NCBI GenBank assembly: GCA_035319125.1
Contig: DATHDG010000013.1
Location: 1-64,000 of the forward strand
Origin: Fen-1308 sp035319125
GTDB taxonomy: Bacteria > Nitrospirota > Thermodesulfovibrionia > Thermodesulfovibrionales > Dissulfurispiraceae
Direction of reading: 5' to 3'
Length of the DNA: 64,000 nucleotides
Shown: piece after piece, positions 61,412 through 64,000 of the stretch
Layout: the number at the start of each line of letters is the position of its first letter
Position numbering within the stretch: position 1 is the first letter of the stretch
Made by a program: the position numbers and the translations under genes
Notes under the pieces: generated by a model
What the model saw: the letters and a program-made list of their open reading frames with translations, nothing else
What the model was told of the DNA's origin: nothing
The model's database searches: none

Positions 61412-62326
61412 ATGCGCATGAAGCACAGTGAGCCATTAATCATTGATCAAGCATCATGTTCAAACTGCGGCCTGTGCATTAATGTTTGTCCGTTTGGCAA
61501 TCTCAAGCAGAGCGGAGGCTTAGTATCATACTCCGGCGATAAATGCCTGTCCTGCGGGCATTGCGCTGCTGCCTGCCCCAACGATGCTATCTCGATCGCT
61601 GACATCGAGCCTTCCGAAAGTGTGTATAAGACCTTTACAATTGACAGCCGATGGTTGCAGCATGGCGATTACAACACGGCGGGGCTTGTGCGCCTGATGG
61701 CGTCGAGAAGATCCTGCCGAAATTTCGACCCGCGTGCGGTTGATAGAGAAATCCTTGAAGATCTGGTAAAGATCGGCATCACAGCGCCTTCGGGGACAAA
61801 CTCACAGAGTTGGACCTTCACCATTTTGCCGACAAGAAAGGCGGTGGTGTCTTTTGCCGGTTACGTAAGCCTTTTTTTCAGGAAGCTTAATGCAATGGCT
61901 GAAAAGCGTGTTCTTCGGACAGCGCTGAAGATTGCAGGCAAAAGTGAACTAGACGCTTACTACCGCGATTACTATCAGCTTGTCAAAAAAGCGCTTGATG
62001 AATGGGAAAACAACGGCAAGGACAGGCTTTTCCACGGGGCGGTTTCGGCGATAATCGTTGGCTCTGCTCCCGGCGCCAGTTGCCCGGCCGAGGATGCCTT
62101 GCTTGCCACGCAAAACATCCTGCTTGCCGCTCACAGCATTGGGCTCGGATCGTGCCTCATCGGATTCGCTGTCTCGGCCATTAAAGAAGCGCCTGCGATA
62201 AAGGCTTCAATCGGTATACCGATGGATGAGTCTGTTCATGCCGTGGTAGCGCTCGGATATCCGGATGAAGCATACGAAACGGTCGCAGGCCGCAAGAAGC
62301 CGGAGATGCGCTACTACGAGGGGTAA
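61412..62326 (+). CDS. Nitroreductase with N-terminal 2[4Fe-4S] ferredoxin domain
   Basis: A 304-aa fusion: ferredoxin part (residues 1-70) with CSNCGLCINVC and CLSCGHCAAAC, and an FMN-binding nitroreductase domain (about 85-300) starting SRRSCRNFDPRAVDREIL and including APSGTNSQSWTF and LGSCLIGFA. Low-potential electrons presumably pass from the clusters to FMN. Substrate unknown. A second in-frame ATG lies at 61418. Confidence 0.88.
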   Translation: MRMKHSEPLIIDQASCSNCGLCINVCPFGNLKQSGGLVSYSGDKCLSCGHCAAACPNDAISIADIEPSESVYKTFTIDSRWLQHGDYNTAGLVRLMASRRSCRNFDPRAVDREILEDLVKIGITAPSGTNSQSWTFTILPTRKAVVSFAGYVSLFFRKLNAMAEKRVLRTALKIAGKSELDAYYRDYYQLVKKALDEWENNGKDRLFHGAVSAIIVGSAPGASCPAEDALLATQNILLAAHSIGLGSCLIGFAVSAIKEAPAIKASIGIPMDESVHAVVALGYPDEAYETVAGRKKPEMRYYEG

Positions 62327-62370
62327 CCCTACAGCCTCTCCCATGGAGATTTGATTGTCGCCCCACCTGT

Positions 62371-63225
62371 CTATTGCGCTTCGACAAACTTCCTGAATTC
62401 GTAAATGAGCTTTCTCGTCATCGAACCGGGTTGCCCTTCACCTATGATGCGACCGTCTATTTTCGTGACCGGCATGATTTCGGCGCCGGTGCCTGTCATG
62501 AAACATTCTTCCGCAGTATAAAGATCATAGCGTGTGAGTTGCGCCTCGCGGACTTCAACACCGAGCGATCCTGCAATCCCGATCACCGCCGACCTTGTTA
62601 TGCCGCCTAACGCGCCGCAATTAACTGCTGGCGTTGCGAGCTTTCCGCTACGAACAAGGAATATGTTGTCGGCAGTGCACTCTGACACATAGCCCTCGTG
62701 GTTCAGCATGACGGCTTCAAGGCAGCCTGCCTGCTTTGCTTCGATCTTGGCCAGCACGTTATTCAGGTAGTTGAGAGATTTGATGCGCGGGTCGAGGCTG
62801 TCGGATGGCATCCTGCGGGACGATGAAGTCACCACAGCGATGCCTTTCTCATAGTATTCCTGTGGATAAAGCTGTATGTCACCTGCGATGATAACAACTG
62901 TGGGCTTTTCACACTGGGCGGGATCGAGTCCGAGCTCTCCTTTTCCCCGCGTGACGACAAGGCGGATATAGCCTTCGCTCCTTTCGTTTATTCGCACGGT
63001 ATCGCTGACGGCCTTCTCCATATCCGGCTTCGACATCGGGATATCGAGCAGGATGGACTTCGCGCTGTCATAAAGACGGTCGATATGATCGCGGAGCCTG
63101 AATATCTTGCCTCCATAGATGCGTATTCCTTCAAAGACGCCGTCACCATAAAGAAGTCCGTGGTCGAATACCGATATCCTGGCCTCATTGCGGTCATAAT
63201 ATTTGCCGTCTATGAATATCTTCAT
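62371..63225 (-). CDS. ilvE: Branched-chain amino acid aminotransferase (class IV)
   Basis: A 284-aa PLP fold-type IV aminotransferase. It has FDHGLLYGDGVFEGIR, the PLP Lys in RIKSLNYLNN, EGYVSECTADNIFLV and TGTGAEIMPV. These fit IlvE better than 4-amino-4-deoxychorismate lyase or D-amino acid transaminase, though the class overlaps. ATG 63225 overlaps the stop of the TrmB-like gene (ATGA). Confidence 0.88.
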   Translation of the reverse strand: MKIFIDGKYYDRNEARISVFDHGLLYGDGVFEGIRIYGGKIFRLRDHIDRLYDSAKSILLDIPMSKPDMEKAVSDTVRINERSEGYIRLVVTRGKGELGLDPAQCEKPTVVIIAGDIQLYPQEYYEKGIAVVTSSSRRMPSDSLDPRIKSLNYLNNVLAKIEAKQAGCLEAVMLNHEGYVSECTADNIFLVRSGKLATPAVNCGALGGITRSAVIGIAGSLGVEVREAQLTRYDLYTAEECFMTGTGAEIMPVTKIDGRIIGEGQPGSMTRKLIYEFRKFVEAQ

Positions 63226-64000
63226 GTCCGCTCCTCCTCATCTTTGAAGACATCACGCAGTTTGATATATCTTTCCCCAAACTTCTTAACCAGATGTCTG
63301 TCAAAGCGCTTCACTATTTTCATAATGTATATGTCATGCTTTATATAGTCTTCAGCTACAGTCACAAACCCTTTGTTGACGCTCCAAGCACCTTCGGCAC
63401 GATTGTCGCCGAATATGGTCCCTATCAGCACCTCCCTTGAATCAGTTACAAGGGCCAGGACGCGTCCACCTTTCTCACGGAAAAGCGTATCCTCGATCGG
63501 GTGGCTGAATATCTGCTTCAGTGATGAGTCGTGCTGTCCGAAGTGGACAACGGCGAGGCGCACTTTTTTCTTGGCTGCTTCTTTCAGGGCGTGTTCGAGC
63601 AGCGGGAAGTCGTCCTTCCAGACCGATAGCAGCAGTGTCTTTTCAGCGCCAGAGATCATCCTGACGGCCTTGTCAAAAAGGTAGTCTCGCCCGGCAATAT
63701 TCCATATGTACGAAACATCACTGCCCGATCCGATTCCAGCCAAATCGTCGGCAAGCGAATCAACAAGAGAGTTCATCGAAGCCCTGTAGCGGCCCAGCAG
63801 TTCTTCAGGGGCAAGAGGTACATATAGCCTCTTGTTGCCATCTTCGGCTGATGAAACAATACTCTTTTCGACCAACTTGTTGAGAGCCTCATAAACTTTT
63901 GACGACGGGATGCCTGAAGAGTGTGCAATCTCGTATGGCGTAGATGGATTTTTTTTCAGCAGTGCGACATAAGCTCTTGATTCATATTCAGACAGGCCTA
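63222..64000 (-). CDS. TrmB-family transcriptional regulator (5' end outside window)
   Basis: At least 259 codons; the start lies beyond the window edge. An N-terminal winged helix (LSEYESRAYVALLKK, PYEIAHSSGIPSSKVYEALNKL) is followed by the TrmB effector-binding domain (ISGAEKTLLLSVWKDDFPLLEHAL). TrmB proteins are common in archaea and patchy in bacteria, where they sense sugars or other small molecules. Overlap with ilvE suggests that it may respond to amino-acid or carbon status; that is inference. Confidence 0.87.
   Translation of the reverse strand, partial: GLSEYESRAYVALLKKNPSTPYEIAHSSGIPSSKVYEALNKLVEKSIVSSAEDGNKRLYVPLAPEELLGRYRASMNSLVDSLADDLAGIGSGSDVSYIWNIAGRDYLFDKAVRMISGAEKTLLLSVWKDDFPLLEHALKEAAKKKVRLAVVHFGQHDSSLKQIFSHPIEDTLFREKGGRVLALVTDSREVLIGTIFGDNRAEGAWSVNKGFVTVAEDYIKHDIYIMKIVKRFDRHLVKKFGERYIKLRDVFKDEEERT

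Noticed and set aside
1..64000. CRISPR arrays, tRNA or rRNA genes, IS elements
   Set aside because: No regularly spaced direct repeats, no cloverleaf-like segments and no transposase reading frames were found by eye.

Overview
The window is about 64 kb of ordinary bacterial chromosome of middling GC content with dense, mostly short operons. The gene set suggests a Gram-negative anaerobe or microaerophile of the Desulfuromonadia/Geobacter or Nitrospirota type. It has an outer-membrane Slp lipoprotein, a bacterial alpha-2-macroglobulin with class A PBPs, HD-GYP and PilZ (c-di-GMP) proteins, a NifEN fusion like that annotated in Geobacter, a GSU3473-family small protein, many radical SAM and Fe-S proteins, plus Tpx and Fe/Mn-SOD for oxygen defence. 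No rRNA, tRNA, CRISPR array, IS transposase or prophage was seen.

Layout. 1-8.96 kb: rng (cut by the edge) with a TIGR03960/TIGR03936-type radical SAM fusion; then, divergently, a YkgJ-like Cys-cluster protein, a CinA/MoaB-domain protein, a membrane-anchored NTF2-like protein and a CapI-type nucleotide-sugar epimerase; then an HD-GYP gene on the other strand. 9.3-21.9 kb: the nitrogen-fixation island. nifA overlaps a parA-like gene; a second HD-GYP gene and a 71-aa membrane protein follow on the opposite strand. A clear sigma-54 promoter then drives nifH-D-K-EN(fused)-X-I1-I2-fdxB, closed by a perfect intrinsic terminator. Three related GTAGGGGCG...CGCCCCTAC palindromes lie at the nifK/nifEN junction and inside nifEN, two of them translated in frame.

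21.9-28.4 kb: a CPA1 antiporter, an SMR-like protein, a broken alpha/beta-hydrolase remnant, YtxH, mutS2, rnhA and a U32 protein. 28.4-43.1 kb is mostly envelope genes: slp, a PBP1C-like gene that appears to start at CTG, a cupredoxin lipoprotein, an exported zinc-less MsrB, aroK, an orphan radical SAM with a CX4CX2C cluster motif, a 56-aa basic protein, a 1959-aa alpha-2-macroglobulin and a divergent PBP1A. 43.1-49.7 kb: GSU3473-family and DUF4126 proteins, a MacAB/LolCDE-type exporter, tpx and sod. 49.7-59.1 kb: a 1786-aa CheB-CheR-PAS-GAF-kinase-receiver protein, a DHH-CBS-tRNA nucleotidyltransferase and a DUF362 ferredoxin. 59.2-64 kb: PilZ, PlsC-type acyltransferase, cysM, ferredoxin-nitroreductase, ilvE and a TrmB-family regulator (cut by the edge).

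How it works together. NifA and sigma-54 should switch on structural genes, cofactor assembly (NifEN, NifX), electron supply (FdxB) and a post-translational brake (NifI1/NifI2) as one transcription unit. nifB, nifV, nifS and nifU are not here and must lie elsewhere if the strain fixes nitrogen. Outside the nif operon, several genes lack a Shine-Dalgarno and have an (often extended) -10 box 5-7 nt before the start codon, which suggests leaderless mRNAs. The most unusual features are the in-frame palindromes in nifEN, the nifA-parA coupling and these putative leaderless promoters.
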